Shown here one piece after another: positions 1-7,936 of a stretch of DNA of 26,876 bases (its first letter is position 1; the number at the start of each line of letters is the position of its first letter). Position numbers and translations under genes: made by a program. Below the pieces are notes generated by a model. That model was not told the origin of the DNA and searched no databases. It saw only the letters and a list, made by a program, of their open reading frames with translations. Source of the stretch: an uncultured Clostridia bacterium (GTDB taxonomy: Bacteria; Bacillota; Clostridia; Oscillospirales; CAG-272); contig CAMETB010000004.1 in assembly GCA_945936265.1 (NCBI GenBank), forward strand, positions 1 to 26,876, in the 5' to 3' direction.

Positions 1-1248
1 GCATTTGAGGCGGGGGTTTACGGTAAAAACCTTACTGAGTGGCAGTACGGCCTTGCTTCCGTAATGCCGAGATGGAATGTTTCCGGCACATATATGCAGG
101 TACTTCCGAGATTTGTTTCGGTTGACAAGGACGGAGCAGAGCACGAGTTTTTAAGCGAGTATTTTCCGGACGCCGTAACGGGACTTTCAAAGATATTCAG
201 AAAAGGTTACGAGTGGCCGTTTGACTGCAAAAAAGTGCTCTCCGGCTCGTCGATAATCGACTTGCTCGTTTTCAAGGAATGTGCGCTTAAAGGCAGACGC
301 GTATATCTCGATTTTACGAAAAATCCGTACGGCATGAAAGATCTTCCTTACGAAAAACTCGAAAAAGAGGCGAGGGAGTATCTTGAAAATGCGCACGCTT
401 GCTTCGGCACTCCTATTGAAAGACTCAAATTTATGAATATGCCCGCGTATGATCTCTATCTTGCCAAAGGCGTTGATCTTGAAAAGGAAATGCTTGAAAT
501 TGCACTTTGCGCACAGCACAACAACGGCGGACTTGACGTCGATATGTGGTGGCAGACGAATATAAAACATCTTTTCGCCTGCGGAGAGGTTGCGGGAACT
601 CACGGAATATACCGCCCGGGCGGAAGTGCACTCAACGCGGGACAGGTTGGCTCCATGAGAGCGGCGCAGTACATATCAACGCACACGGACAACGAAAAAG
701 TATCCGGCTTTGACAAGGAAGCCGAGAAGGCGCTGAAAAAACATGTTACACTTTGCAGAGCCATAATTTCCGAAACCGACAACACGGATGAATTAACCGC
801 CGGGCACGCAAGGAGAATGAGTGAGGCGGCAGGAGCCATAAGAAATTCCGGGCTTATATCCGAGGCACTTCTTGATGAAAAGAAATTCGTTGAGAATTTT
901 GCAAATGAGGTAAAAGCAAAGACGGTAAATCTCTGGAAGGCTTACAGGTTAAGAGATGCCTCCATATCGAGAATAGTATATATGACAGCGATGAACGAGT
1001 ATGTAAAACTCGGCGGAAAATCGAGAGGCTCGTCCATATATACATCGAAAAACGGACACTCCCCCGAGGGAATGGAAGATATTTTCTGTTTTGAACTTGA
1101 CAACGGCGCATTTGACAAATCCGTCCTCTGCGTTGACTACCAAAACGGTGTTTCCTCGTTTGTAAGAGATGTCAGGCCCTTGCCCGAGGGTGGCGGCTTC
1201 TTTGAAAACGTGTGGAGAGAATACCGCGAAAACAAAAATATCTATTGA
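1..1248 (+). CDS. FAD-dependent oxidoreductase, fumarate reductase/NadB-like (5' truncated)
   Basis: The reading frame is open from the first base of the window, so the N-terminal part, including the Rossmann dinucleotide-binding motif, lies outside. The visible 415 residues hold the C-terminal FAD-binding signature of the succinate dehydrogenase/fumarate reductase/L-aspartate oxidase flavoprotein family: LFACGEVAGTHG followed by RPGGSALNAGQVGSMRAA, at about residues 189-220 of the visible part. A helical C-terminal region follows, as in that family. The substrate cannot be told. No iron-sulfur or membrane-anchor subunit is visible, so a respiratory complex is not indicated. A TIM-barrel sugar isomerase follows 51 bases downstream, which suggests a role in sugar or sugar-acid metabolism (inference). 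The family assignment is sure; the function is open. Confidence 0.85.
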   Translation, partial: AFEAGVYGKNLTEWQYGLASVMPRWNVSGTYMQVLPRFVSVDKDGAEHEFLSEYFPDAVTGLSKIFRKGYEWPFDCKKVLSGSSIIDLLVFKECALKGRRVYLDFTKNPYGMKDLPYEKLEKEAREYLENAHACFGTPIERLKFMNMPAYDLYLAKGVDLEKEMLEIALCAQHNNGGLDVDMWWQTNIKHLFACGEVAGTHGIYRPGGSALNAGQVGSMRAAQYISTHTDNEKVSGFDKEAEKALKKHVTLCRAIISETDNTDELTAGHARRMSEAAGAIRNSGLISEALLDEKKFVENFANEVKAKTVNLWKAYRLRDASISRIVYMTAMNEYVKLGGKSRGSSIYTSKNGHSPEGMEDIFCFELDNGAFDKSVLCVDYQNGVSSFVRDVRPLPEGGGFFENVWREYRENKNIY

Positions 1249-1270
1249 GAGCGAAAAATTTCACTCTTTT
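1249..1270 (+). terminator. Weak hairpin with T4 between oxidoreductase and isomerase genes
   Basis: GAGCGAAA and TTTCACTC can pair with one mismatch right after the oxidoreductase stop codon, and TTTT follows. The stem is short and AT-rich, so it could be a partial terminator or nothing. I see no clear promoter between it and the next gene. Confidence 0.25.
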
Positions 1271-1299
1271 GCAAAAAGCGAAACGGTTGGTAAGATGAA

Positions 1300-2058
1300 A
1301 TGAAAACAGGACTTGTATCGGTATCCTTTCGTGATCTTAGCGTAAAGGAAATAATAAAGCTCGCAAAAGAAAACTCCCTCGGATACATAGAATGGGGAGG
1401 CGACTCTCATGTAAAAATGGGCAGGGTGCGCTTTGCCGCAAAAGTCAGAAAGATGACTGAGCGCGCAGGGCTCAAATGCGACACCTACGGCTCATACTAT
1501 GGCTCTGTTTATCACAAAGGAGAGCATATTCCACTCTCTTTCAGAAGGGTGCTTAAAACGGCAATGGCACTCGGAGCAAAGAAAATACGCATATGGGCAG
1601 GCTGGCCTGGTTGTACCGACAATACCGAGGAGGAATTCAACAAAGCCGTTTTGCGCACGCGCGAGATGTGTGCCGAGGCAAAAAAATTCGGAATGACCCT
1701 TGCGCTCGAATGTCATATGAAGACAATAACTGACGATTATCACAACACGATACGGTTTATAAAGAGCGTCGGATGCGACAATCTTAAAACATATTGGCAG
1801 ATAAACCCGCAAAAGTCGCACGAATATAATGTCGAAGCGGCAAAGGCACTTTTACCGTATATGACTGATGTGCACGTGTTCTATTGGAAAAACGGAGAAA
1901 AACTTCCTCTTTCAGACGGAGCGGACGAGTGGCGGGATTATATGGATATATTAAAGAGCGAGGACAGAATATTCTTTCTCGAATTTATGCATGACGACAA
2001 TCCGTTATCTTTGCCCGAAACCACAAATACACTTCGCTCATTTTCCAAAGACAAATAA
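1300..2058 (+). CDS. Sugar phosphate isomerase/epimerase-like TIM-barrel protein
   Basis: 252 residues, the normal size for the xylose isomerase-like TIM barrel (AP endonuclease 2 fold). Strand-end motifs appear in order: GYIEWGG at 28-34, KKIRIWAGWPG at 94-104, LALECHM at 134-140, TYWQINP at 164-170, DVHVFYW at 190-196 and FFLEFMHDD at 225-233. By family analogy E137, H192 and E228 would bind the metal; the position usually held by Asp appears to be Q167 in the TYWQ motif. Such enzymes isomerise or epimerise sugars, inositols or their phosphates; the substrate is not readable here. The ATG at 1300 is used because it begins the fold directly, although the upstream GGTTGG is a poor ribosome binding site. 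It probably shares a transcript with the oxidoreductase upstream. Confidence 0.85.
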   Translation: MKTGLVSVSFRDLSVKEIIKLAKENSLGYIEWGGDSHVKMGRVRFAAKVRKMTERAGLKCDTYGSYYGSVYHKGEHIPLSFRRVLKTAMALGAKKIRIWAGWPGCTDNTEEEFNKAVLRTREMCAEAKKFGMTLALECHMKTITDDYHNTIRFIKSVGCDNLKTYWQINPQKSHEYNVEAAKALLPYMTDVHVFYWKNGEKLPLSDGADEWRDYMDILKSEDRIFFLEFMHDDNPLSLPETTNTLRSFSKDK

Positions 2059-2133
2059 ATATAATCCGGCATATTTACGGTAGAATTTTGGGATGCAAGA
2101 ACAATAACTTTATTAAAGTCTGAAATAAAAAGT

Positions 2134-2165
2134 GCCACGGAGTGTTGCAATTTGCACTCCGTGGC
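2134..2165. terminator. Bidirectional intrinsic terminator
   Basis: A perfect 11-bp stem (GCCACGGAGTG with CACTCCGTGGC, 10-base loop) has A-rich DNA on its left and TTTTATTTG on its right. It lies between the convergent isomerase (+) and serine hydrolase (-) genes and can stop transcription from both sides. Confidence 0.93.
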
Positions 2166-2190
2166 TTTTATTTGTGATTTTTAATTTCTT

Positions 2191-3330
2191 TTAATATCCG
2201 AGAGCCAAAACGGCAAGATTTTTTATTGTCGGGTGGTATAATTCAAGTCTCGGGTTTAAGACGTGTTGCATATAGACTATTGAAATTTCACGCTCTGGGT
2301 CTACTGATAAGAGGCTACCTGCCGCGCCGTCCCAACCGAACTCGCCTATCGAACAGAGGCTTCCGCCCCACCCCTCGCCTATCTTGGTGCGCACGCCGTA
2401 GCCGTAGCCGTATTCGGAGTTTGACGCCCAGCATTGAAAAGATTCAAGCCTTTTTCCAAAGAGCAGATTGGTACGCATAAGATTTACGGTTGATTTTGCA
2501 AGAATTTTAACACCGTCGGGGCTTGTTCCGAAGTTTGCAAGCGCTGCGGCGAATTTTGAATAATCGTCAAGCGTGGTTATAATTCCCGCCCCACCGGAGT
2601 CATATTCGTCGCCGAGGATATAATTGTTTTTAAGTTCTCTTAAATTTGATTTTAAGTTTTCGTCGTGGACGTAGAGTGACGCCATATTCTTTTTTGCCTC
2701 GTCGTTCATATGGTAAAAAGAATGTTCCATACCGAGCGGGTCAAAAATAGTTTTCTTTACGTAATCGGAAAATCTCACACCTGTTGCGACTTCGACAAGA
2801 CAGGCAAGCACGTCGTGGCAAAGACTGTAACCGAAAAGCTCACCCGGTTGAAATTCAAGCGGAGCCTCCGAGAGCGACCTTATTATCTCTCTTGTGGGGG
2901 CTTTGCCGCCCGCGCGCTTTATCGCCTCCAATACGTTCGGGGCACCAAGGTCATAATTGAAGCCTGCGCCCATAGTAAAGAGGTCCTGTATGGTTATATC
3001 CCTTTTTGCGTCAACCGTGCCACCGTTCTGATCCTTTACTCTCATATGCTTAAACTCGGGCAGATAGTGCCATATCGGCTCGTTTAAGATAAAATACCCT
3101 TCCTCGAATGCGTGCAGAGCGGCCGCCGCCATAATCGGCTTTGAACAGGAATAAATAAAATATTGCGTTTTGTCGGTTATCGGCTTTTTGTTCTCTCTGT
3201 CTGCATATCCTGCGCTGTGGCGGAAAACTTCCTTGCCCTTGTGCGTTATTTTGCAGTCAAATCCGGGAACGTCCAATTTCACAAGCAGAGAATCAAGATA
3301 TTTTTCAAGGTCAAAAAAAGTATATGCCAT
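2191..3330 (-). CDS. Serine hydrolase of the beta-lactamase/class C PBP fold
   Basis: 379 residues with the beta-lactamase family (PF00144) layout. The SxxK motif is S61-C-S-K64 (YSCSKPI), giving the nucleophile and general base. The second motif is Y168-S-L rather than the classical Y-x-N, within the segment GYSLCHDVLACLVE. The C-terminal part has FGWDGAAGS, the place of the KTG/HxG motif. There is no signal peptide or membrane segment, so it is probably cytoplasmic and more likely an esterase or peptidase-like hydrolase than a resistance enzyme (inference). The start is supported by GGAGG seven bases upstream of ATG 3330 and by its own promoter at 3361-3389. It ends at the shared bidirectional terminator. 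Confidence 0.9.
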   Translation of the reverse strand: MAYTFFDLEKYLDSLLVKLDVPGFDCKITHKGKEVFRHSAGYADRENKKPITDKTQYFIYSCSKPIMAAAALHAFEEGYFILNEPIWHYLPEFKHMRVKDQNGGTVDAKRDITIQDLFTMGAGFNYDLGAPNVLEAIKRAGGKAPTREIIRSLSEAPLEFQPGELFGYSLCHDVLACLVEVATGVRFSDYVKKTIFDPLGMEHSFYHMNDEAKKNMASLYVHDENLKSNLRELKNNYILGDEYDSGGAGIITTLDDYSKFAAALANFGTSPDGVKILAKSTVNLMRTNLLFGKRLESFQCWASNSEYGYGYGVRTKIGEGWGGSLCSIGEFGWDGAAGSLLSVDPEREISIVYMQHVLNPRLELYHPTIKNLAVLALGY

Positions 3331-3360
3331 AATAAAGCCTCCGTATATTCTATCGGCTTT

Positions 3361-3389
3361 ATTCTAACACTCATCTTATAAAAAGTCAA
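3361..3389 (-). promoter_or_regulatory. Vegetative promoter of the serine hydrolase gene
   Basis: On the minus strand, TTGACT at 3384-3389, a 17-base spacer and TAGAAT at 3361-3366. It is placed correctly for the hydrolase start at 3330, so this gene need not depend on feoB transcription. Confidence 0.75.
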
Positions 3390-3398
3390 TGATTTGCT

Positions 3399-5510
3399 CT
3401 AAAAAATGCTTGCAATAAGGTTTATTAAAAGGCACGCCACAACTCCGAAAATTGTCGGCAAAATTGCGGCAACCGCCGTCCATTTTATGCTCCCCGTTTC
3501 CTTTTTTACGGTGAGCAGGGTGGTGGTGCAGGGCGAGTGCATAAGCGAAAATACTATTACGCAAAGGGCGGTGACGGGCGTCCAGCCGTTTGAGGTCAAA
3601 ATCTCCGATATAAGAGAAACGTCGCCTATTTCCGTAAGTGCGCCCGACGAGGTGTATGCCATTATCGCTATGGGTATTACTATCTCGTTTGCGGGAAGCC
3701 CGAGTATAAACGCCATAAGTATAACTCCGTCCATGCCGAGAAGTCTTCCGACGGGGTCAAGAAAGCTTGAAATGTGGTTAAGTACAGACACGTCCCCCAC
3801 CGTAACGTTAGATAATATCCATATTACCGCACCTGCGGGAATGGCGACTACCACGGCTCTGCCGAGGACGAAGATAGTTCTGTCAAATATGGAGCGCACA
3901 AGTGTTTTTGCAATTTGCGGGCGTCTGTACGAGGGCATCTCAAGCGTAAAGAACGAGGGCTTGCCTTTGAGCACCGTTTTGGAAAGGAGTTTTGACGCAA
4001 GAAGTGTCGCTCCTATGCCCGCAACAATGATTAGAGCAAGGTATAAAGCGGATAAAAATCCCGACACTCCCGAGGCAAAACCAACGAAAAATACAGTTAT
4101 AAGCGTTATCATGGCAGGGAATCTGCCGTTGCAGGGAACGAAGGCGTTTGTAAGTATCGCAATAAGCCGCTCACGCTCCGAGTCTATTATTCGGCAACCG
4201 ACGACCCCTGCGGCATTACAACCGAATCCCATACACATGGTAAGGGATTGCTTTCCGCACGAATCGCACTTTTTGAAGCATCTGTCAAGGTTAAAAGCGA
4301 CCCTCGGCAAATATCCCCAGTCTTCAAGCAGAGTAAAGAGGGGAAAGAATATAGCCATAGGCGGCAGCATTACGGAAACTATCCAGCCGACAACCCTGAA
4401 AACACCTTTGAAAATAAAATCACATATAAAAACGGGGCACCCTGTGGATAAAATAAGACCGTATAGATACTCTTCAGCCTTTGTAAATCCCATACTCAGA
4501 AGAGAACTCGGGTAGTTTGCAAACGTTATGGTTATATAAAAAACGAGCGCAAGGAGCAAGAACATGGCTGGAAAGGCAAAAATTTTGCCGGTTAAAATCC
4601 TGTCAATCTTTTCGTCCCTTTTTGAATACTGCCCGTTTTGGTATTCTATTGCACCTGCGGTTATTTCCTCGCCGCATTTTATAAGTGACTTTACAATATC
4701 GTCTTCAAAATCGTCTCCGCTCATAAAAACCGATGCTTTTGCATCTGACACCGTGAGAGCAAGGCTTTCTTTTTCCTCATTGCTTATGCTTATATGTTTC
4801 ATAAGGCTTGATTCCGACGGATCCTCGCACGATAAGAGCCGTAGCGCAAGAAAACGCGGATTTATTATGTCTTTGAATTTTTCGGTTTCACTTTCAAGCA
4901 GGAAAATTGCCTGTTCGGTTTTTTCACCGTATGTTATCTCATAAGAACATCCTGTTACATCCAGAAGGGCGTTTTTTAATTCTTCAATGCCTTTATTGCT
5001 CCTCGCACTTGTCGCTATGACCTTTATCCCAAGACGTTTTGAGATAAGAGCAAGATCTATGTTTATTTTTTTCTTCTTTGCCTCATCCATAAGGTTTACG
5101 CAAAGAATTACGTTTTTGTTTATTTCGGTGACTTGTAAAAGGAGATTCATGCTCCTTTCAATGCACCCCGCGTCGCAAACGACTATAATCGCCGCACTTT
5201 TTCCGAAGCATATGAAATCCCTTGCCACCTCTTCCTCAGGGGAGTGAGCAAGCAGAGAATATGTACCCGGCAGATCGACGAGGACAAAGTTTTTACCCTC
5301 GTGTGAAAAATATCCTTGTGCGCAGGATACGGTTTTGCCGGGCCAGTTGCCCGTGTGCTGATTCATCCCCGTAAGAGCGTTGAAAACCGTGCTTTTCCCC
5401 ACATTGGGGTTTCCCGCAAGGGCTATTACAATATCGCCCGGGCTTTTCTTTTTCGCAGTTAAAATTTCCTTTGCGGAATTTAATCCGACCGAGGAATTTG
5501 TGAGTCCCAT
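3399..5510 (-). CDS. feoB: Ferrous iron transport protein B
   Basis: 703 residues, a usual FeoB size. The N-terminal GTPase domain shows G1 GNPNVGKST at 33-41, the G2 region GNWPGKTV at 54-61, G3 DLPG at 79-82, G4 NLMD at 139-142 and G5 SAR at 168-170. A helical regulatory segment follows, then a polytopic membrane half with two Gate-type repeats. The membrane part contains LTMCMGFGCNAAGVVGC and NAFVPCNGRFP, the pore-region motifs of the clostridial FeoB type. A Cys-rich loop, CFKKCDSCGKQS, precedes the first of these. It should drive GTP-dependent Fe2+ uptake across the cytoplasmic membrane. The ATG at 5510 fits: the GTPase motif begins 32 residues later and GGAG lies 13 bases upstream. The start lies inside the end of feoA (31-base overlap), so translation is probably coupled. 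Confidence 0.97.
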   Translation of the reverse strand: MGLTNSSVGLNSAKEILTAKKKSPGDIVIALAGNPNVGKSTVFNALTGMNQHTGNWPGKTVSCAQGYFSHEGKNFVLVDLPGTYSLLAHSPEEEVARDFICFGKSAAIIVVCDAGCIERSMNLLLQVTEINKNVILCVNLMDEAKKKKINIDLALISKRLGIKVIATSARSNKGIEELKNALLDVTGCSYEITYGEKTEQAIFLLESETEKFKDIINPRFLALRLLSCEDPSESSLMKHISISNEEKESLALTVSDAKASVFMSGDDFEDDIVKSLIKCGEEITAGAIEYQNGQYSKRDEKIDRILTGKIFAFPAMFLLLALVFYITITFANYPSSLLSMGFTKAEEYLYGLILSTGCPVFICDFIFKGVFRVVGWIVSVMLPPMAIFFPLFTLLEDWGYLPRVAFNLDRCFKKCDSCGKQSLTMCMGFGCNAAGVVGCRIIDSERERLIAILTNAFVPCNGRFPAMITLITVFFVGFASGVSGFLSALYLALIIVAGIGATLLASKLLSKTVLKGKPSFFTLEMPSYRRPQIAKTLVRSIFDRTIFVLGRAVVVAIPAGAVIWILSNVTVGDVSVLNHISSFLDPVGRLLGMDGVILMAFILGLPANEIVIPIAIMAYTSSGALTEIGDVSLISEILTSNGWTPVTALCVIVFSLMHSPCTTTLLTVKKETGSIKWTAVAAILPTIFGVVACLLINLIASIF

Positions 5511-5737
5511 GAATTTGTTTCCACTCCTATAAGGTAAGCGTCCTCGGAGCGTATTGCGATAACTGCGCCTCTGACAAGATACGACGTCGGGTCGCCGAGC
5601 GGACCTGAGCGCAGTCTTTTTATTTTCGTACCCTCGACAATTCCGATGTCCTGAAATCTTCGTCTTATTATTCCTTTTGCAAAAAGGGAAACGACGGTAC
5701 ATTCCTCCGAGTCTTTTATTTCATTAAGTCTTACCAT
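5480..5737 (-). CDS. feoA: Ferrous iron transport protein A
   Basis: 85 residues forming one SH3-like FeoA domain: the RRRFQDIGIVEGTKI block (25-39), then GPLGDPTSYLVRGAVIAIR (45-63). FeoA is a small cytosolic partner needed for FeoB activity in organisms where it has been studied. AGGAAA lies about eight bases upstream of ATG 5737. It overlaps the start of feoB by 31 bases in a different frame, so the two are one transcription unit. The upstream DNA carries the inverted repeat GGATAC-GTTT-GTATCC, a possible operator. No FeoC is seen. Confidence 0.95.
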   Translation of the reverse strand: MVRLNEIKDSEECTVVSLFAKGIIRRRFQDIGIVEGTKIKRLRSGPLGDPTSYLVRGAVIAIRSEDAYLIGVETNSWDSQIPRSD

Positions 5738-5761
5738 ATCGAATTTCCTTTTTATTTATTC

Positions 5762-5777
5762 GGATACGTTTGTATCC
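5762..5777. promoter_or_regulatory. Perfect inverted repeat in the feoA leader, possible operator
   Basis: GGATAC-GTTT-GTATCC, 6-bp arms and 4-base spacer, lies 25 bases upstream of the feoA start. A TATAAG element sits about five bases further upstream on the minus strand. The position suits a metal-responsive repressor, but the sequence does not match the Fur or DtxR box consensus as I know them. The function is inferred from position only. Confidence 0.45.
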
Positions 5778-5820
5778 ACTTATAGTTTATGAAAAATGAT
5801 TTTGTTCGCTACCGATAAAA

Positions 5821-5849
5821 ATATGCCGCAAATCAAATTTGCGGCATAT
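5821..5849 (-). terminator. Intrinsic terminator of the antiporter gene
   Basis: A perfect 13-bp stem (ATATGCCGCAAAT with ATTTGCGGCATAT, 3-base loop) is followed on the minus strand by TTTTTATC. It lies 19 bases after the antiporter stop codon and insulates the feo operon from upstream transcription. Confidence 0.92.
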
Positions 5850-5867
5850 TTTTATTAACCGGTTTTA

Positions 5868-7052
5868 TTATGTGGACGGCAAACTGTCATCCGGAAATTT
5901 TGAAAACAGAATTTTCAAAAATATCGGGGTGAGTATCGAAGAAACTATTATAAGCAAAATTACCGATGTGAAATATACGGGGTCGAGAAGCCCTACATCA
6001 AGACCTTTTTGCGACACTATAAGCGCAACCTCGCCTCTTGTCATCATGCCAACGCCTATTTTAAGCGACTCCGACCACTTGAAACGGCAAAGCTTTGCCA
6101 TAAGTCCGCATCCGATTATCTTTGCAATAAGTCCTACAAGTACAAATCCTATTGAGAAAAGGAGTATATTCAAATTGAGATCGCTTATGTCAGTTTTAAG
6201 ACCTATACTTGCAAAAAATACAGGACCGAAAAGCATATAGGAATTTATGTCCATCTTATTTGCAACGTACCCCGAATCCTGCATATTGCAAAGAATTATG
6301 CCCGCGGCATATGCTCCGGTTATATCGGCAACGCCGAAATATCTTTCCGAAACATACGCCATACCGAGACAAAATGCAAGACTCAGTATGGGTATACGTC
6401 TTGTGTGCGCATATCTTTTATCTATAAATTTAAAAGCCTTGTATGCAATAAAACCGACAACGCCGGCAAACACGAAGAACAGAAGCGTCTTCAGAATTAC
6501 CTGCGCCGAACTTGACGCGTCTGACTTGAAACCTATAACTATGGTAAGAACGACTATCCCGATAATATCGTCTATTATTGCGGCGCTTAAAATCGTCGTG
6601 CCGACCCTGCCTTTAAGGTAGCCGAGTTCCCGCAATGTTTCAACCGTTATACTGACCGATGTTGCCGTAAGTATTGTCCCGATAAAGAGCGCCCTGTAAA
6701 ACTCATCCGAGCCGAACGGAACAAAGCCGTAATAACACTGATAATAAACTGTACCGAAAATGAGAGGAATCAAAACTCCGGCGCAGGCAATAAGTAATGC
6801 CAGCGGTCCGGTTTTCAAAAGATCTCTCAGATTTGTGCCGAGCCCCGCGGAGAACATAAGGAGAATAACTCCGACTTCCGCCATGGCTGAAAGAAAATTG
6901 CTGTTCTGAACTATGCCGAGAACGCACGGACCTATTATAAGACCTGCCACTATTTCGCCGACAACCTGCGGAGCCTTAAGTTTTCTTGCCAGTATTCCGA
7001 AAATTTTTGCGGCGACTATGATGATTGCAAGATCCCTGCAAACCGTATACAT
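5868..7052 (-). CDS. Cation:proton antiporter, CPA2 family (KefB/NapA type)
   Basis: 394 residues, almost entirely hydrophobic helices, matching the sodium/hydrogen exchanger domain (PF00999). The N-terminal half shows LKAPQVVGEIVAGLIIGP at 25-42, typical of CPA2 proteins. The unwound helix region TATSVSITVETL is at 129-140, and the paired acids D161-D162 (AAIIDDIIGIVVL) mark ion binding and electrogenic exchange in this family. No TrkA-N or other nucleotide-binding tail is present, so it is the bare transport domain. It probably exchanges Na+ or K+ for protons at the cytoplasmic membrane; which ion is unknown. GAGGTG lies about nine bases before ATG 7052, and a near-consensus promoter is at 7086-7114. 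It appears to be transcribed alone or with read-through from the phosphatase gene. Confidence 0.93.
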   Translation of the reverse strand: MYTVCRDLAIIIVAAKIFGILARKLKAPQVVGEIVAGLIIGPCVLGIVQNSNFLSAMAEVGVILLMFSAGLGTNLRDLLKTGPLALLIACAGVLIPLIFGTVYYQCYYGFVPFGSDEFYRALFIGTILTATSVSITVETLRELGYLKGRVGTTILSAAIIDDIIGIVVLTIVIGFKSDASSSAQVILKTLLFFVFAGVVGFIAYKAFKFIDKRYAHTRRIPILSLAFCLGMAYVSERYFGVADITGAYAAGIILCNMQDSGYVANKMDINSYMLFGPVFFASIGLKTDISDLNLNILLFSIGFVLVGLIAKIIGCGLMAKLCRFKWSESLKIGVGMMTRGEVALIVSQKGLDVGLLDPVYFTSVILLIIVSSILTPIFLKILFSKFPDDSLPST

Positions 7053-7085
7053 GAAAAATGCACCTCTTAAACAAAGATAGGAGTA

Positions 7086-7114
7086 ATTGTATCACAGTGA
7101 AAAACAAAAATCAA
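7086..7114 (-). promoter_or_regulatory. Vegetative promoter of the antiporter gene
   Basis: On the minus strand, TTGATT at 7109-7114, a 17-base spacer and TACAAT at 7086-7091, about 34 bases upstream of the start codon. Confidence 0.75.
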
Positions 7115-7140
7115 TAGGAAAAAATTTTTTCAAGAGATAT

Positions 7141-7848
7141 TTATATATCGATAGTATTTTGATAGGAAAGGGGCAGTCCTTCCTTGTATATGTGCGACAT
7201 ATCCGAGAGGCAAAGGCACTTCGGCGCGACTAATGAATCTTCGGTGTTTTTGAACTCTATTATCGTAACGCTCGAGTGGCTTATATCAAAACTGCTCCAG
7301 AAAAGAAGCGGATTTATCGAAAGGAGATAGGACATCCAGGTGGTGCCGAACCCCTGGTGGCAAAATACCGCTATTCTCATATCGTTGGGGGCGACGGCTC
7401 TGTATATTGAACCTTCCCTTACATATCCGAGTTTTTCGGTGAACTTGTCCGATTCAAACGCTATTCTGTCAACGCCCGCTTTTATATCGACGTTTTTGAA
7501 ACACTCCGCCTCGTACCACTTGTCGCCGAGGGCGAGATTTATATCGTTTTTTACCTTGGAGTTCTGGATATGAAACGGCCAGCCGTACCATCCCTCAAGG
7601 GTGTGGCACGCCATCTCCTTCCACGCAATATCCTCGCTTGTCCAGTCCTCTATATTCATTTCAAGACCGAGCAGATCACAGGTTGGTTGCGCCGTCTGCT
7701 TTGCACGCACGTTTGGCGAGCAATATATCCTGTCAAGGCCGTGGACGGCAAGCCTTTTGGCAAGCGCCTCTGCCTGCAGATGACCCTTTGGAGTAAGTGA
7801 GTCGGGATTGTAAACCGGGTCCCCGTGACGAATAATGTATAAAAGCAT
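7141..7848 (-). CDS. Histidine phosphatase family protein
   Basis: 235 residues of the phosphoglycerate mutase-like superfamily. The catalytic R7-H8-G9 motif opens the protein (LLYIIRHGDPVY), followed by the family segments LTPKGHLQAEALAKRL and YCSPNVRAKQTA (R48). The second catalytic histidine is probably H164 in VFCHQGFG. The middle region (about 65-150) is specific to this subgroup and gives no substrate. No signal peptide is visible, so a cytoplasmic phosphatase on a small metabolite is likely. AAGGAG lies six bases upstream of ATG 7848. The stop lies 27 bases from the antiporter promoter. No strong terminator follows it, so transcription may run on into the antiporter gene. Confidence 0.9.
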   Translation of the reverse strand: MLLYIIRHGDPVYNPDSLTPKGHLQAEALAKRLAVHGLDRIYCSPNVRAKQTAQPTCDLLGLEMNIEDWTSEDIAWKEMACHTLEGWYGWPFHIQNSKVKNDINLALGDKWYEAECFKNVDIKAGVDRIAFESDKFTEKLGYVREGSIYRAVAPNDMRIAVFCHQGFGTTWMSYLLSINPLLFWSSFDISHSSVTIIEFKNTEDSLVAPKCLCLSDMSHIYKEGLPLSYQNTIDI

Positions 7849-7883
7849 TTTTATCTCCTTGTCTTAACTTGAAATCGTAAAAA

Positions 7884-7898
7884 TTGCAATACGTGCAA
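7884..7898 (-). terminator. Weak hairpin plus T5 upstream of the phosphatase gene
   Basis: TTGCA and TGCAA arms with a 5-base loop are followed on the minus strand by TTTTT. It lies 39 bases beyond the MBL stop codon and could partly end that transcript. The 5-bp stem is weak. Confidence 0.3.
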
Positions 7899-7936
7899 AA
7901 GATTTCTGGTATTTTTATTCAAAATTTCATTCTGTT

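Noticed and set aside
2191..3330. An antibiotic-resistance beta-lactamase
   Set aside because: It has no signal peptide and lacks the classical Y-x-N and KTG motifs; the beta-lactamase fold is shared by many ordinary hydrolases.
4443..4451. A perfect DnaA box TGTGGATAA
   Set aside because: It is a single copy inside the feoB coding region, which is likely to occur by chance in a window of this size.
3406..4515. A long plus-strand open frame opposite feoB
   Set aside because: It is the antisense shadow of feoB, with no family motif, promoter or ribosome binding site.
5511..5702. Extension of feoB upstream to 5702
   Set aside because: The extra 64 residues lie opposite no known FeoB domain, overlap nearly all of feoA, and have no ribosome binding site; ATG 5510 is placed correctly before the GTPase motif.
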